A stretch of DNA of 64,000 bases, taken from contig NZ_CP082923.1 in the NCBI RefSeq assembly GCF_019931575.1, forward strand, positions 3,162,001-3,226,000. Direction: 5' to 3'. The notes beneath the pieces were generated by a model. That model saw only the letters and a list, made by a program, of their open reading frames with translations. It was not told where the DNA came from and searched no databases. A program made the position numbers and the translations under genes. Positions 43,246-51,862 of this stretch are shown piece by piece (the first letter of the stretch is position 1; every line of letters begins with the position of its first letter). The DNA comes from Caulobacter segnis. GTDB lineage: Bacteria > Pseudomonadota > Alphaproteobacteria > Caulobacterales > Caulobacteraceae.

Positions 43246-43901
43246 CGCTGGACGAAGGCCCGCGCGATGGTCGCCTGGGCGCAGCCCGGCGACGAGGGCC
43301 TGGGCGGGGCGTGCTGCTTCGTCGAGGGCGTCCCTTCGCCCCGGATGACCTGGACCTGCGGCTGGCAGCGTCCGTCGGCCGTCCGCTGCATGCGCATCTT
43401 GCGGATCTCGAAGCGGCTGGGCTCGACGCCCTGCACCCAGGTGTAGGCGCCCACGCCCCCGGCCGCCCCGACCGCGATCGCCAGCACCGCGCCGGCCGCC
43501 ACCCAGGCCGGGCCCTGGATCCAGCGCTGCGTCGGCGGCAGGCGGCCCGGCGGCTCCTCGAAGATCCAGCGATAGCCCAGGTCCGGCACGGTCTCGATGA
43601 AGCGCGGGGCCCGCGCGTCGTCGCCCAGCGCGCGCCGCAGGTCCGCGACGGCCTGGGTCAGCGTCTCGTCCGAACCCCGGGCGTCGGCCCAGACCGTCTC
43701 GATCAGATAGCCGCGCGAGGCGGTCAGGCCAGGCCGCTCGGTCAGGGTCAGCAGCAGGTCGAAGGTTCGCGGCTCCAGATGGCTGGCCCCGGCCGGAGCT
43801 CGCACGCGACGGCTCTCGACATCGATCGAGACCTCGCCGAACGCCAGGCGCGGCGGGCTAGAAGGCTGCGTCCGAACTTCCACGCGACGATAGACTCCCA
43901 T
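43242..43901 (-). CDS. CadC/ToxR-like winged-helix membrane regulator
   Basis: A 219-aa protein with an N-terminal OmpR-type winged helix (VESRRVRAPAGASHLEPRTFDLLLTL, then WADARGSDETLTQAVADLRRALGDD and IETVPDLGYRW). One transmembrane helix follows (WVAAGAVLAIAVGAAGGVGAYTW) and a short periplasmic tail with two cysteines (RCQPQ, PGCAQ). This is the one-component CadC design, sensing a periplasmic signal. Adjacent and convergent to the GH9 gene, which it may regulate (inference). Confidence 0.88.
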   Translation of the reverse strand: MGVYRRVEVRTQPSSPPRLAFGEVSIDVESRRVRAPAGASHLEPRTFDLLLTLTERPGLTASRGYLIETVWADARGSDETLTQAVADLRRALGDDARAPRFIETVPDLGYRWIFEEPPGRLPPTQRWIQGPAWVAAGAVLAIAVGAAGGVGAYTWVQGVEPSRFEIRKMRMQRTADGRCQPQVQVIRGEGTPSTKQHAPPRPSSPGCAQATIARAFVQR

Positions 43902-44038
43902 CCGGCTCGGCCGCGCATGAAGCGGTTATTGTGCGGCGCAATTAGGTCCGAACGTTGCCTTGGGAGCCGGCGCGCGACGTGATCGCAAGCCGCCGCTTGA
44001 GTACGCGAGCGAGGCGGGCTAAACGGAGCGTCCCTTTG

Positions 44039-44113
44039 GCGGGCGTAGTTCAGAGGTAGAACGTCAGCTTCCCAAGCTGAATGTCGGGGGTTCGATTCCC
44101 CCCGCCCGCTCCA
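44039..44113 (+). tRNA. tRNA-Gly (anticodon CCC)
   Basis: Acceptor stem GCGGGCG pairs with CGCCCGC, discriminator T and encoded CCA (44111-44113). D arm AGTTCAGAGGTAGAAC, anticodon stem TCAGC/GCTGA with loop TTCCCAA giving CCC, and T arm GGGGGTTCGATTCCCCC are all intact. 75 nt with CCA. It reads the GGG codon. Confidence 0.96.
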
Positions 44114-44190
44114 AGGTCCCCTCCCCTTCGTTGACCTTCGCCGGCTTCGAGCGCACGATCGCCTCAAACAGACGTTTGGGGAGAAGCGCC

Positions 44191-44784
44191 ATGGCCGACG
44201 GCGAGGATCATCCGCGCGCCAAATTCCATGCGATGACCGAGGGCACGCCTGAGGACTGGGGCATCATCGCCGGGGCGTCGGTGGAGTTCGGGCGCGAACT
44301 GCCCACCCGCCTGATCGCCCACCTGAACCTGCTGAAGGGCGACTGCGGCGGCTTCGCCATCGACCGGCTGGAGCACAGCCTGCAGACCGCCACCCGCGCC
44401 CACCAGGCCGGCGAGGACGAGGAATATGTCGTCTGCGCCCTGCTGCACGACATCGGCGACATCCTGGGCCCGCGCAATCACGCCGACATCGCCGCGGCGA
44501 TCCTGCAGCCCTTCGTGTCGGAACGGAACCACTGGATGGTGGCCCACCACGCGATCTTCCAGGGCTACTACTTCTTCCACCACCTGGGCCTGGACCGCGA
44601 CATGCGCGACCAGTTCCGGGGCCATCCGGACTTCGAGCACACGGCCAAGTTCTGTCACCTGTACGACCAGGAGGCGTTCGACCCGAACTTCAAGTCGATG
44701 CCCCTGGACGCGTTCGAACCGATGCTGCAGCGGGTGATGAGCGTTCCCAAGCGCTCGATCTACCTGCGGGCGGCGGCGGAGTAG
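44191..44784 (+). CDS. HD-domain phosphohydrolase-like protein (COG4341 type)
   Basis: A 197-aa protein from ATG 44191 (GGGGAGAAG upstream). LEHSLQTATRAHQAGEDEEYVVCALLHDIGD contains the first His and the HD pair (His86-Asp87). Further metal ligands lie in AHHAIFQGYYFFHHLG and CHLYDQEAFDP. This matches predicted HD phosphohydrolases related to PhnZ and myo-inositol oxygenase, which are di-iron oxygenases, so it may be an oxygenase rather than a phosphatase. It follows the tRNA gene by 77 bp. Confidence 0.85.
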   Translation: MADGEDHPRAKFHAMTEGTPEDWGIIAGASVEFGRELPTRLIAHLNLLKGDCGGFAIDRLEHSLQTATRAHQAGEDEEYVVCALLHDIGDILGPRNHADIAAAILQPFVSERNHWMVAHHAIFQGYYFFHHLGLDRDMRDQFRGHPDFEHTAKFCHLYDQEAFDPNFKSMPLDAFEPMLQRVMSVPKRSIYLRAAAE

Positions 44785-44787
44785 GCC

Positions 44788-45666
44788 CTACTCCACCCGC
44801 TCGGCCTTGATACCCAGCTTGGCCAACTGGGCCTGGACGCTGTCGGGACCGACCAGGTGGCCCGAGCCGACGGCGACGAAGCTGACGCCCGCGCCGGCCA
44901 GCTTGGTCTTCAGCTGACGGGCCCAGTCCTCGTTACGCTTGACGATCAGCAGGTCGTAAAGCTCGGGATAGTCGCCCTTCATCTCCGAGATGAACTCGGC
45001 CTCCAGTTCGGCGATGTCGCCGGCGGCCCAGGCGGCGACCATCTTGTCGATCTTGCCGACGCCCTCGTCGACATCGTCCAGCGTGACGCTGAGGAAGTCG
45101 GCCTCGGTCTTGGCCGGCAGGTCGGCGAAGAAGCGGATCTGCTGCTCGGGCGTCTCGAAGGCGCTCTCGGGTTTGCCGGCGGCCTTGACCTCCTTGGCCA
45201 ACACCTGCTCGACGCCGCTCTTGGGATCGTAGCCGGCCTTGATCACTGGCAGCATCGACAGCGACACCGCGGCCAGCCACGGGCGCATCATGTTCAGGGC
45301 CTGGGGCGGCACGCCGCCAGCCTGGGCCAGCGCGCTGGCATGCTGGAACGCCTCGGGCGTGATCTTGGCCGACAGCGGGTTGGAAGGATCCAGGCCGTAC
45401 TTCAGGACCAGGGGCTGCATCACCGCCGGATCGTCGGCGCCGATGATCTCCAGGGTCAGATCGCCGCTGGTGGTCAGCGCCTTGTCGATCTTGGCCGAGC
45501 GCCATTGGGTGTCGGGCCGCAGCACGTGGATGGTGCCGAACAGATAGATGGTCGAGTCGTGGTCCTTGATGGCCCACAGCGCGGGTTCGGCCAGGGCGGA
45601 GCCCGCGAAACCCAGGGCCAGGACCGAAACCAGACCCGCCGCGGCGCGGCGCAATTGACGAAGCAT
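44788..45666 (-). CDS. TraB/GumN family protein, copy 1
   Basis: A 292-aa exported protein (signal peptide ending SALAEP). The core begins LWAIKDHDSTIYLFGTIHVL, the GTIH motif of the TraB/GumN family, proposed metal-dependent peptidase-like (Tiki) fold. The C-terminal VSFVAVGSGHLVGPDSV is the second conserved site. Function in bacteria is unsettled. A paralogue lies at 48036-48926. Confidence 0.88.
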   Translation of the reverse strand: MLRQLRRAAAGLVSVLALGFAGSALAEPALWAIKDHDSTIYLFGTIHVLRPDTQWRSAKIDKALTTSGDLTLEIIGADDPAVMQPLVLKYGLDPSNPLSAKITPEAFQHASALAQAGGVPPQALNMMRPWLAAVSLSMLPVIKAGYDPKSGVEQVLAKEVKAAGKPESAFETPEQQIRFFADLPAKTEADFLSVTLDDVDEGVGKIDKMVAAWAAGDIAELEAEFISEMKGDYPELYDLLIVKRNEDWARQLKTKLAGAGVSFVAVGSGHLVGPDSVQAQLAKLGIKAERVE

Positions 45667-45730
45667 GTAACCCCCGAAGGACTATGGATTGAGACTTGGA
45701 ACGGCGTGCGCGCGGGCGCAAGGCCGGCGG

Positions 45731-46612
45731 CTATTTCAGGAAGGCGGCGACCGCCTCGGCGAAGGCCTGGGGCTGGTCCAGCATGATGAAGTGGCGGGCG
45801 TCGTCGACCCGCTTCAGGGTCACGCCCGGCAGGGCCGCGTAGGCGTCGGCATAGGTCTTGTCGATCGCCGCGACCGGCGCGCCCATGGCCGGATCATAGG
45901 GATAGAGCAGCGTGACCGGCGTCCGGATCGCCGCCAGCTCGGTCCGGGCGTCGGTCGTCAGCAGGTCGTACATGGCGCGCCCGACGACCGATTGCGACGA
46001 GGCCTTCGACCAGTCCAGGACCAGCTTCTGGCCCTCCGGCGACCTGGAAAAGCGCGGCGCGGTCATGGCCTGCTGGCCGGCGAAGGCCTCGGGGCTCATG
46101 GCGATGACGCCGTCGCGCATGGCCGCGGCCTGCGGCTTGACGGTCTCGACCGTGGCGGCCGGCGAGAACAGCACGGCGAAGAACGGCAGGCTGTCGACGA
46201 TCATCAGCCGGCTCACGTCCTCGGGATGGCGGCGGGCCAGCAGCAGGCCCGAGAAGCCGCCCATCGAGTGGCCGATCACGGCCGGCGACTTCAGGTGGTT
46301 TGCCCGGATGTAGCCGTCCACCGCCTCGACCAGCGGTTCGACGATCGGCCCCTCGGCGTTGCCGCCGACCGGCGCGCCGGCGAAGCCCGCCACCTGCACC
46401 ACATGGACGCGGTGCGTGGCCGACAACTGCTTGACGGTGGCGTCCCAGACCGCGCCGGACGAGGCCAGGCCCGGGATCAGGACGACGTCAGGACCCTTGC
46501 CGGAGACGGTGACCTTGATCCGGTCGGCGGCGTGAGCGTGATTGCCGCCGAACACGCCGAGGGCGGCGGCGATGGCCATGAAAATCACGAACAGGTGGAA
46601 GCGTTTGCGCAT
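45731..46612 (-). CDS. Secreted alpha/beta hydrolase
   Basis: A 293-aa hydrolase with a signal peptide (cleavage near NHAHAAD). It has the oxyanion GLASSG, nucleophile elbow IGHSMGG, acidic residue in YPYDPAMG and catalytic His in DDARHFIMLDQP. Substrate unknown; an exported esterase or peptidase-like activity is plausible. Same strand as both TraB paralogues, 64 bp before copy 1. Confidence 0.9.
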   Translation of the reverse strand: MRKRFHLFVIFMAIAAALGVFGGNHAHAADRIKVTVSGKGPDVVLIPGLASSGAVWDATVKQLSATHRVHVVQVAGFAGAPVGGNAEGPIVEPLVEAVDGYIRANHLKSPAVIGHSMGGFSGLLLARRHPEDVSRLMIVDSLPFFAVLFSPAATVETVKPQAAAMRDGVIAMSPEAFAGQQAMTAPRFSRSPEGQKLVLDWSKASSQSVVGRAMYDLLTTDARTELAAIRTPVTLLYPYDPAMGAPVAAIDKTYADAYAALPGVTLKRVDDARHFIMLDQPQAFAEAVAAFLK

Positions 46613-46699
46613 GGGATGTCCCTTTGGACGAAGGCGTGCGGAAGGCTTCGGCGCCGAGAGCGCCGAGCGGCGGGCGGTTCGGTTGGCGGATGGAGAGGC

Positions 46700-46894
46700 T
46701 TACGCCTCGTCCTGGAAGATCGCTTCGATGGACTGGCCGAACAGTCGGGCGATCTTGAAGGCCAGCGGCAGGCTGGGATCGTACTTGCCCGTCTCCAGGG
46801 CGTTGATGGTCTGTCGGGAGACCTGGAGCGCCTCGGCGAGGTCGGCCTGGCTCCAGTCGCGCTCAGCGCGTAGGACCTTGAGGCGGTTCTTCAT
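46700..46894 (-). CDS. Small HTH regulator (YozG/XRE type)
   Basis: A 64-aa Cro/C1-type protein: NRLKVLRAERDWSQADLAEALQVSRQTINALETGKYDPSLPLAFKIARLFG, read in parts, is a full HTH with little else. It overlaps the upstream membrane protein gene by ATGA. Such mini-regulators typically repress their own operon with a partner membrane protein. Confidence 0.92.
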   Translation of the reverse strand: MKNRLKVLRAERDWSQADLAEALQVSRQTINALETGKYDPSLPLAFKIARLFGQSIEAIFQDEA

Positions 46895-47514
46895 TGGTAG
46901 CGTCTGCGGATGAAGGGCTGACTTAGGCCCCAGCACAGACAGAACAAGGGAAAGATCAAGAACAGCGGTGGCGCGGGGATCACCTGGGCATTGCTGAGGA
47001 AGCCCCAGACCGTGGTGACTGCCAGAACCGCGCCTAGCCCCCACAGCATGGCTTCGACGTGGATCATGCGCTCGAACTCGTCGGGCTCTTCCTTGAGATA
47101 GAGACCCATCACCACCAACACGCCCAGGATCGGGATGGCGGGCGCGACGGCCACGATCCACAGTAGCGGCCCGGACAGCTTGGCGCCGTCCAGCAGGGCG
47201 ATCGAGCCCATCAGGATCAAGAAGTAGGCGATCATCGTTACCGCCAGCCGGCGACGATAACGCTGCATCGCGGGACCCAGCTTACCCGTCTGCAGTCGCG
47301 CGGAACCTATGAAGGCGTAAGCCATGTAAACAATGGCCCAGATCAGCATCGCGACCAGCATCGCCGGTCCTTTGAGCACATGAGAAAAGGCCAGGAGGAA
47401 CGGAACGGTCGACAGAGCCGCCGCACCCACGCCGAAGAGCACCCACCTAGGCCAACGTCGATTGGCGACTTCCATGACAAGCACCCCACTCCAAATGACA
47501 AGGAGAGTTGTCAT
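46891..47514 (-). CDS. Polytopic membrane protein paired with HTH regulator
   Basis: A 207-aa protein with about six transmembrane helices (TTLLVIWSGVLVMEV, VAMLIWAIVYMAYAFIG and others). It resembles DUF2178-like proteins paired with YozG regulators, but I cannot name the family firmly. The start is ambiguous: ATG 47514 or ATG 47547, both without a Shine-Dalgarno. I prefer 47514 because repeated operator-like sequences overlap the upstream one. Operon with the HTH gene. Confidence 0.75.
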   Translation of the reverse strand: MTTLLVIWSGVLVMEVANRRWPRWVLFGVGAAALSTVPFLLAFSHVLKGPAMLVAMLIWAIVYMAYAFIGSARLQTGKLGPAMQRYRRRLAVTMIAYFLILMGSIALLDGAKLSGPLLWIVAVAPAIPILGVLVVMGLYLKEEPDEFERMIHVEAMLWGLGAVLAVTTVWGFLSNAQVIPAPPLFLIFPLFCLCWGLSQPFIRRRYQ

Positions 47515-47561
47515 TTCTGGGCGAGATATGTCAAGCGACATTGTCATTATGTCTAGCGACG
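47496..47561. promoter_or_regulatory. Operator cluster of HTH/membrane operon
   Basis: TGACAA/TTGTCA form an inverted repeat at 47496-47513. Upstream are two direct copies ATGTCAAGCGACA (47528-47540) and ATGTCTAGCGACG (47549-47561), spaced exactly 21 bp. The minus-strand GCTAGACA (47560-47553) resembles a Caulobacter -10. Likely the autoregulatory site of the 64-aa HTH protein. Confidence 0.5.
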
Positions 47562-47590
47562 ATGACTAAATGGCGGACGAGATCGATGTT

Positions 47591-47899
47591 TCAGGCGGCC
47601 TCGCGGCCCAGGAAGGGGTCGGCCGACAGCGCATCGCGAGTCACGCCGCGCCAGTGGATGGCCTCCAGACGCTTGAGCGCGCGGCCCAGCAGGCCGGGGC
47701 GCGGTCGACTGACCGCCTCCCAGCCATAGCGCGAGAAGCGGTCGCCGAAGTCGGACCAGCGGATCACCCGCCCCGCCGCATCCTGACGCCAGACGGCCTT
47801 GTCGCAACCGGGAATGCGCGCGCACCGCTCCCAGGCCTCGACGCGGCCTTGCAGGATCAGGAACGGGTCATGTGCGATGCGGGCCAACAGGGCCTCCAT
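47591..47899 (-). CDS. Hypothetical protein, 102 aa
   Basis: From ATG 47899 the protein reads MEALLARIAHDPFLILQGRVEAWERCARIPGCDKAVWRQ in two parts, then a Trp/Arg-rich region (RVIRWSDFGDRFSRYGWEA). No signal peptide or membrane segment. I recognise no family, though codon use is normal and the N-terminus looks structured. It sits 136 bp downstream of TraB copy 2 and ends about 80 bp from the operator cluster. Confidence 0.6.
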   Translation of the reverse strand: MEALLARIAHDPFLILQGRVEAWERCARIPGCDKAVWRQDAAGRVIRWSDFGDRFSRYGWEAVSRPRPGLLGRALKRLEAIHWRGVTRDALSADPFLGREAA

Positions 47900-48035
47900 G
47901 GACTTTCCGCCGTCCTCCGCGCCGGGCGAGACTGAGTCGCGCCTCAGGAGGACAGAGACTAGGATTTGTGTAGCAGCACGGACTGTCCACCAAATGTGGT
48001 GCGGCGCGTTGCCGCGCGACAGGCGCCGCGACAGG

Positions 48036-48926
48036 TCACTGGATCCTTCGGACGGCATAGCCGCGCGCCTTCATCAGGGCCGGCAGGCCCTCGTCGCCGG
48101 CCATGTGCAGCGCGCCGACGACGACCAGATCGGTCCCCCCGCCCTGCCGCATCTCGGCGTCCAGGCGATCGGCCCAGGCCAGGTTCCGGCGGCGCAGCAG
48201 GGCGTCATAGAGCGCGGGACGCTGGACCCGCATGCGGTCCGCCAGCCGGCCGCCCAGCCGCCCCATGTCGCCCCTCAGCCAGGCACGCTCCAGGGCGACG
48301 CCGTCGCGGGGCGGCGACAGCTGCTCGCGGGCGACGTCGTCCAGATAGTCCAGCTCGGCCTGTTCCGGCAGCTCGGCGAAGACGCGCAACTGCTGCTCGA
48401 AGGTCTCGAAAGTGGCGATCGGCTTCTCGGCCGCGCGGGCGCGGCGCGTGGTCGCCGCATCGACGCCGCTGGCCGCCTCGCCGCCCTCGCGGGCCATGGG
48501 CGCGACCGACAGCATCATCGCCGCCGCCCAGGGCCGCAGGCGCTCGACCCGCTCCAGCGGGACGCCGTCGCGGTCCAGCACCGGGCGCAGGGTGGCCAGG
48601 GCCGTCGGCGAGAGCTTCTGGGTCAGGGAACGATCGGGATCGACGCCATAGCGGTCGACCAGGGCCCGCACCTGGTCCGCCGGCAGGTCCGCGCGGGTCT
48701 CGAACCAGACGCGGTCGGCGGCGGCGTAGGCGCGGTCGAAGGTCCGGGTGCGCCAGCGGACATCCGGGCGCAGCACGTGCATCGAACCGAACAGATAGAC
48801 GACGGAGTCCCGGTCGCGGACTTCCCACATGGCGGGCGCGGCGCTGACCGCGCCGGCGGAAGCCATCCAGACCAGGCCCGCCGCGATCGCCCCGCGCGAC
48901 AGGCGCCTCACCACGCCACGAAACAT
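48036..48926 (-). CDS. TraB/GumN family protein, copy 2
   Basis: A 296-aa exported protein (signal peptide ending AVSAAP). WEVRDRDSVVYLFGSMHVLRPDVRWR shows the family motif as GSMH rather than GTIH. The end has TDLVVVGALHMAGDEGLPALM. It is a divergent paralogue of copy 1, with similar length and matched motifs such as HVLRPD. The two are 2.4 kb apart and probably arose by duplication. Confidence 0.87.
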   Translation of the reverse strand: MFRGVVRRLSRGAIAAGLVWMASAGAVSAAPAMWEVRDRDSVVYLFGSMHVLRPDVRWRTRTFDRAYAAADRVWFETRADLPADQVRALVDRYGVDPDRSLTQKLSPTALATLRPVLDRDGVPLERVERLRPWAAAMMLSVAPMAREGGEAASGVDAATTRRARAAEKPIATFETFEQQLRVFAELPEQAELDYLDDVAREQLSPPRDGVALERAWLRGDMGRLGGRLADRMRVQRPALYDALLRRRNLAWADRLDAEMRQGGGTDLVVVGALHMAGDEGLPALMKARGYAVRRIQ

Positions 48927-49026
48927 CTCTTCAAGGCCCGACCGAAACGAGGCCCTGAGGTAAGCGCGAGTCCGCCCAACCGTCAGTGAACGATCGCCGC
49001 GACCTAACGCCTCAGCGTCGCCCTGC

Positions 49027-50052
49027 CTAACTCCAGGGCTTGAAATGCTTGGAGAGTTTCAATCCCTGGCGCTGGTAGTGCGACCCGCCCTCGCCATACA
49101 GCCGCACCGGCCGTGAGGTCAGGGGCTCGTAGACCAGCCGCGCCACGGTCTGGCCGTCCTCCAGCAGGAACGGCGTCTCGTGGCTGCGCACTTCCAGCAC
49201 GCCTTTGGAGCCGACGGCGGCGGCCTCCTCGGTGCCGAAGCCAGGATCGAAGAAGCCGGCGTAGTGGACGCGGAACTCGCCGACCGACGGGTCGATCGGG
49301 GTCATTTCGGCGGCTTCCAGCACCGGGATCTCGATGTCGTCCTTCGAGGCCAGGATGTAGAACTCGCCCGGATCCAGCAGCAGCTCGCCGTGGCGGGCCT
49401 CCAGCGGCTCCCAGAAGTCGCGCGGGTCGTGGCCGTCCTCGTGGTCCAGGTCGACGACGCCGGCGTGGCGGCGGCCGCGGAAGCCGACGACGCCGTTCTC
49501 GGACAGCAGGTCGACGCCGACGCTGCGGGTGGCCAGCTTGGCCGGCTCGCCGCGCTTGAGGCGCAGCTGGTTCAGGCGCGTGCCGGCGCGGACCAGCACC
49601 GAGAAGGTCTGTGGCGCGATCTCGATATAGAGCGGGCCGGTATAGCCGGCGTCGACGTCGTCGAAGGCGCGGCTATGGTCGGTCAGCAGGCGCACGAAGA
49701 CGTCCACCCGGCCGGTCGAGCTCTTGGGATTGCCCCGCGCCGAGATTGTCATCGGCAGGGCCAGGCGTTCCTGGATCTCGGCGATGTAGACGCAGCCCTT
49801 CTCCAGCACCGCGCCCTTGGTCAGGTCCAGCTCGTGCATGGCCACGTCGCGCAGGCGCTCGGGCACCTTGCGGGTCAGGCCCGGCAGGAACGAGGCGCGG
49901 ACGCGCCAGGCGCGCGCGCCCAGCCGCAGGTCGAGGCTGGCGGGCTGCACCTGGTCGACGTCGAACGGCGTGGCCGAGGTGATCGCCTCTTCGGCGATCA
50001 GGTCTTCGATGTTCTGGCAGGGCAGAATCCCTGCGGCGTGGGCGTCGGTCAT
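49027..50052 (-). CDS. dcd: dCTP deaminase, two-domain alphaproteobacterial form
   Basis: A 341-aa protein from ATG 50052. It is nearly twice the E. coli Dcd length: an N-terminal half with QPASLDLRLGARAWRVRASFLPG, ISARGNPKSSTGRVDVFVRLLTD and AGYTGPLYIEI, and a C-terminal half with ASKDDIEIP, HYAGFFDPGFG and ARLVYEPLTSRP. This matches the DCD_N-containing family. It makes dUTP for dTTP synthesis. Divergent from metZ. Confidence 0.92.
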   Translation of the reverse strand: MTDAHAAGILPCQNIEDLIAEEAITSATPFDVDQVQPASLDLRLGARAWRVRASFLPGLTRKVPERLRDVAMHELDLTKGAVLEKGCVYIAEIQERLALPMTISARGNPKSSTGRVDVFVRLLTDHSRAFDDVDAGYTGPLYIEIAPQTFSVLVRAGTRLNQLRLKRGEPAKLATRSVGVDLLSENGVVGFRGRRHAGVVDLDHEDGHDPRDFWEPLEARHGELLLDPGEFYILASKDDIEIPVLEAAEMTPIDPSVGEFRVHYAGFFDPGFGTEEAAAVGSKGVLEVRSHETPFLLEDGQTVARLVYEPLTSRPVRLYGEGGSHYQRQGLKLSKHFKPWS

Positions 50053-50105
50053 CGGCGCGACACTCGCCAAACCGGACCGCAAAGGCAAGGCGGGAGGTCA
50101 ACGAG

Positions 50106-50141
50106 TTCGCCCGTGACAATGTGATTTTCGCCCGTGACAAT
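50106..50141. promoter_or_regulatory. Two 15-bp direct repeats, 21-bp period, between dcd and metZ
   Basis: TTCGCCCGTGACAAT occurs exactly twice, at 50106-50120 and 50127-50141. The 21-bp period places both on the same face of the helix, as for a dimeric activator or repressor. They lie 92 bp before the metZ start and 54 bp before the dcd start. No known regulator can be assigned. Confidence 0.55.
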
Positions 50142-50232
50142 TCTCCGATCGCGGAAGGGGCGTTCGCGCTTGACCAAGACCCCCTCGCCGCTCCTTATGC
50201 CGGCGGTTTTACGCGTAAGGAGGGCAGGCCCG

Positions 50233-51417
50233 ATGGCCGAGGATCCAAAAGACTGGGACGTCGCGACGAAGCTCATTCGTGGGGGGATCGCGCGCTCGCA
50301 GTTCATGGAGACCGCCGAGGCGCTCTATCTGACGCAAGGCTTCACCTATGACAGCGCCGAGGGCGCCGACCGCCGCTTCTCGGGCGAGGATCCCGGCTTC
50401 GTCTATTCGCGGTTCAACAATCCGACCGTGAAGATGTTTGAGGACCGCCTGGCCCTGCTGGAGGGCGCGGAAGTCTGCCGCGCCCAGGCGACCGGCATGG
50501 CCTCGATCCACTCGGCCCTGATGGGCCTGGTCCGCGCCGGCGACCACGTGGTGGCCGGCCGCGCCCTGTTCGGCTCGTGCCGCTGGATCGTCGCCGAGTG
50601 GCTGCCGCGCTTCGGCGTCGAGACCACCTTCGTCGACGCCACCGACCTCAAGGCCTGGGAAGCGGCAATCCGCCCCAACACCAAAGCCGTGCTGATCGAG
50701 ACGCCCTCGAACCCCGTGCTGGAGATCACCGACATCCGCGGCGTGTCCGAACTGGCCCACGCGGTCGGCGCCAAGGTCATCGTCGACAACGTCTTCGCCA
50801 CCCCGATCTTCCAGAAGCCGCTGGAGCTGGGCGCCGACGTCGTCGTCTATTCGGCCACCAAGCATATCGACGGCCAGGGCCGCGTGCTGGGCGGGGCCAT
50901 CCTGACCAGCGAGGCGATCAACGAGGAGTTCTACCGCGACAGCCTGCGCCACACCGGCCCGTCGCTGTCGCCGTTCAACGCCTGGGTCATGCTGAAGGGC
51001 CTCGAGACCCTGGACCTGCGCGTGCGCCGCCAGACCGACAGCGCCTTGACGCTGTCCAACACCATCGCCGAGCACAAGAAGGTCCAGCGGGTCCTCTACC
51101 CCTTCCGTCCCGACCATCCGGGCCACAACGTCGCCAAGTCGCAGATGACCGGCGGCGGCACGGTGATCGCCCTGGACCTCGGCACGCGCGAGGCGGCGTT
51201 CAAGTTCCTGAATGCGCTGGAGATCGTCGATATCTCCAACAATCTGGGCGACGCCAAGTCGATGGCGACCCACCCGCCGACCACCACCCACCGCTCGGTG
51301 CCGGAAGAGGAACGCCCGCTGCTGGGCGTGACCGAGGGCGGCGTGCGCCTGTCCGTCGGCCTGGAAAGCGTCGAGGACCTCAAGAGGGATGTGATCCGTG
51401 CGCTCGATCAGGCGTGA
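50233..51417 (+). CDS. metZ: O-succinylhomoserine sulfhydrylase MetZ
   Basis: A 394-aa PLP enzyme that makes homocysteine directly from O-succinylhomoserine and sulfide. It has YSRFNNPTVKMFEDRLALLEG in two parts, ETPSNPVLE, IVDNVFATP and YSATKHIDGQGRVLGG with the PLP lysine, and HPPTTTHRS. The HIDGQGR motif is typical of MetZ. ATG 50233 follows AAGGAGG. It overlaps apaG by 20 bp. Confidence 0.94.
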   Translation: MAEDPKDWDVATKLIRGGIARSQFMETAEALYLTQGFTYDSAEGADRRFSGEDPGFVYSRFNNPTVKMFEDRLALLEGAEVCRAQATGMASIHSALMGLVRAGDHVVAGRALFGSCRWIVAEWLPRFGVETTFVDATDLKAWEAAIRPNTKAVLIETPSNPVLEITDIRGVSELAHAVGAKVIVDNVFATPIFQKPLELGADVVVYSATKHIDGQGRVLGGAILTSEAINEEFYRDSLRHTGPSLSPFNAWVMLKGLETLDLRVRRQTDSALTLSNTIAEHKKVQRVLYPFRPDHPGHNVAKSQMTGGGTVIALDLGTREAAFKFLNALEIVDISNNLGDAKSMATHPPTTTHRSVPEEERPLLGVTEGGVRLSVGLESVEDLKRDVIRALDQA

Positions 51418-51862
51418 GACCTCGCCCTCGCTGCAACGAATGCGCCGGCGCCGCGGCCAGGACGGCGCGGCGTACGAGGCGCGCACCCGCGACATCGTCG
51501 TGCGCGTCTTCCCCACCTACGCGGCCGAGGAGTCCTCGCCCGAGCAGGGTCTCTACCTGTGGTCCTACACGGTGGAGATCGAGAACCACGGCGTCGAGAC
51601 GGTGACCCTGATCTCGCGTCGCTGGACGATCGTCGACGGCTTCAACCGCGTGAACGACGTGGAAGGCAGCGGCGTGGTCGGCGAGCAGCCGGAACTCAAG
51701 CCGCGCGAGGCGTTCCGCTACGTCTCCAACTGCCCCCTGCCCACGCCCTCGGGCGTGATGAAGGGCAGCTATTCGATGGTCACCGACGAGGGCGAACTGT
51801 TCGACGTCGAGATCCCGGAGTTCTCGCTGCATCTGCCGGGCGCGATGCTGAAGCTGAACTGA
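51398..51862 (+). CDS. apaG: ApaG protein
   Basis: A 154-aa FN3-like protein. TRDIVVRVFPTYAAEESSPEQGLYLWSYTVEIENHG and LISRRWTIVDG ... VEGSGVVGEQPELKPREAFRYVSNCPL, read in parts, match ApaG throughout. Its function is unclear; it is linked to magnesium/cobalt tolerance. The GTG at 51398 has GAGGG upstream; ATG 51440 is an alternative. Translationally coupled to metZ. Confidence 0.93.
   Translation: MRSIRRETSPSLQRMRRRRGQDGAAYEARTRDIVVRVFPTYAAEESSPEQGLYLWSYTVEIENHGVETVTLISRRWTIVDGFNRVNDVEGSGVVGEQPELKPREAFRYVSNCPLPTPSGVMKGSYSMVTDEGELFDVEIPEFSLHLPGAMLKLN

Noticed and set aside
50090..50232. SAM riboswitch before metZ
   Set aside because: Alphaproteobacterial met genes often carry SAM-II elements, but I found no matching pseudoknot or conserved motif; only the direct repeats are present.
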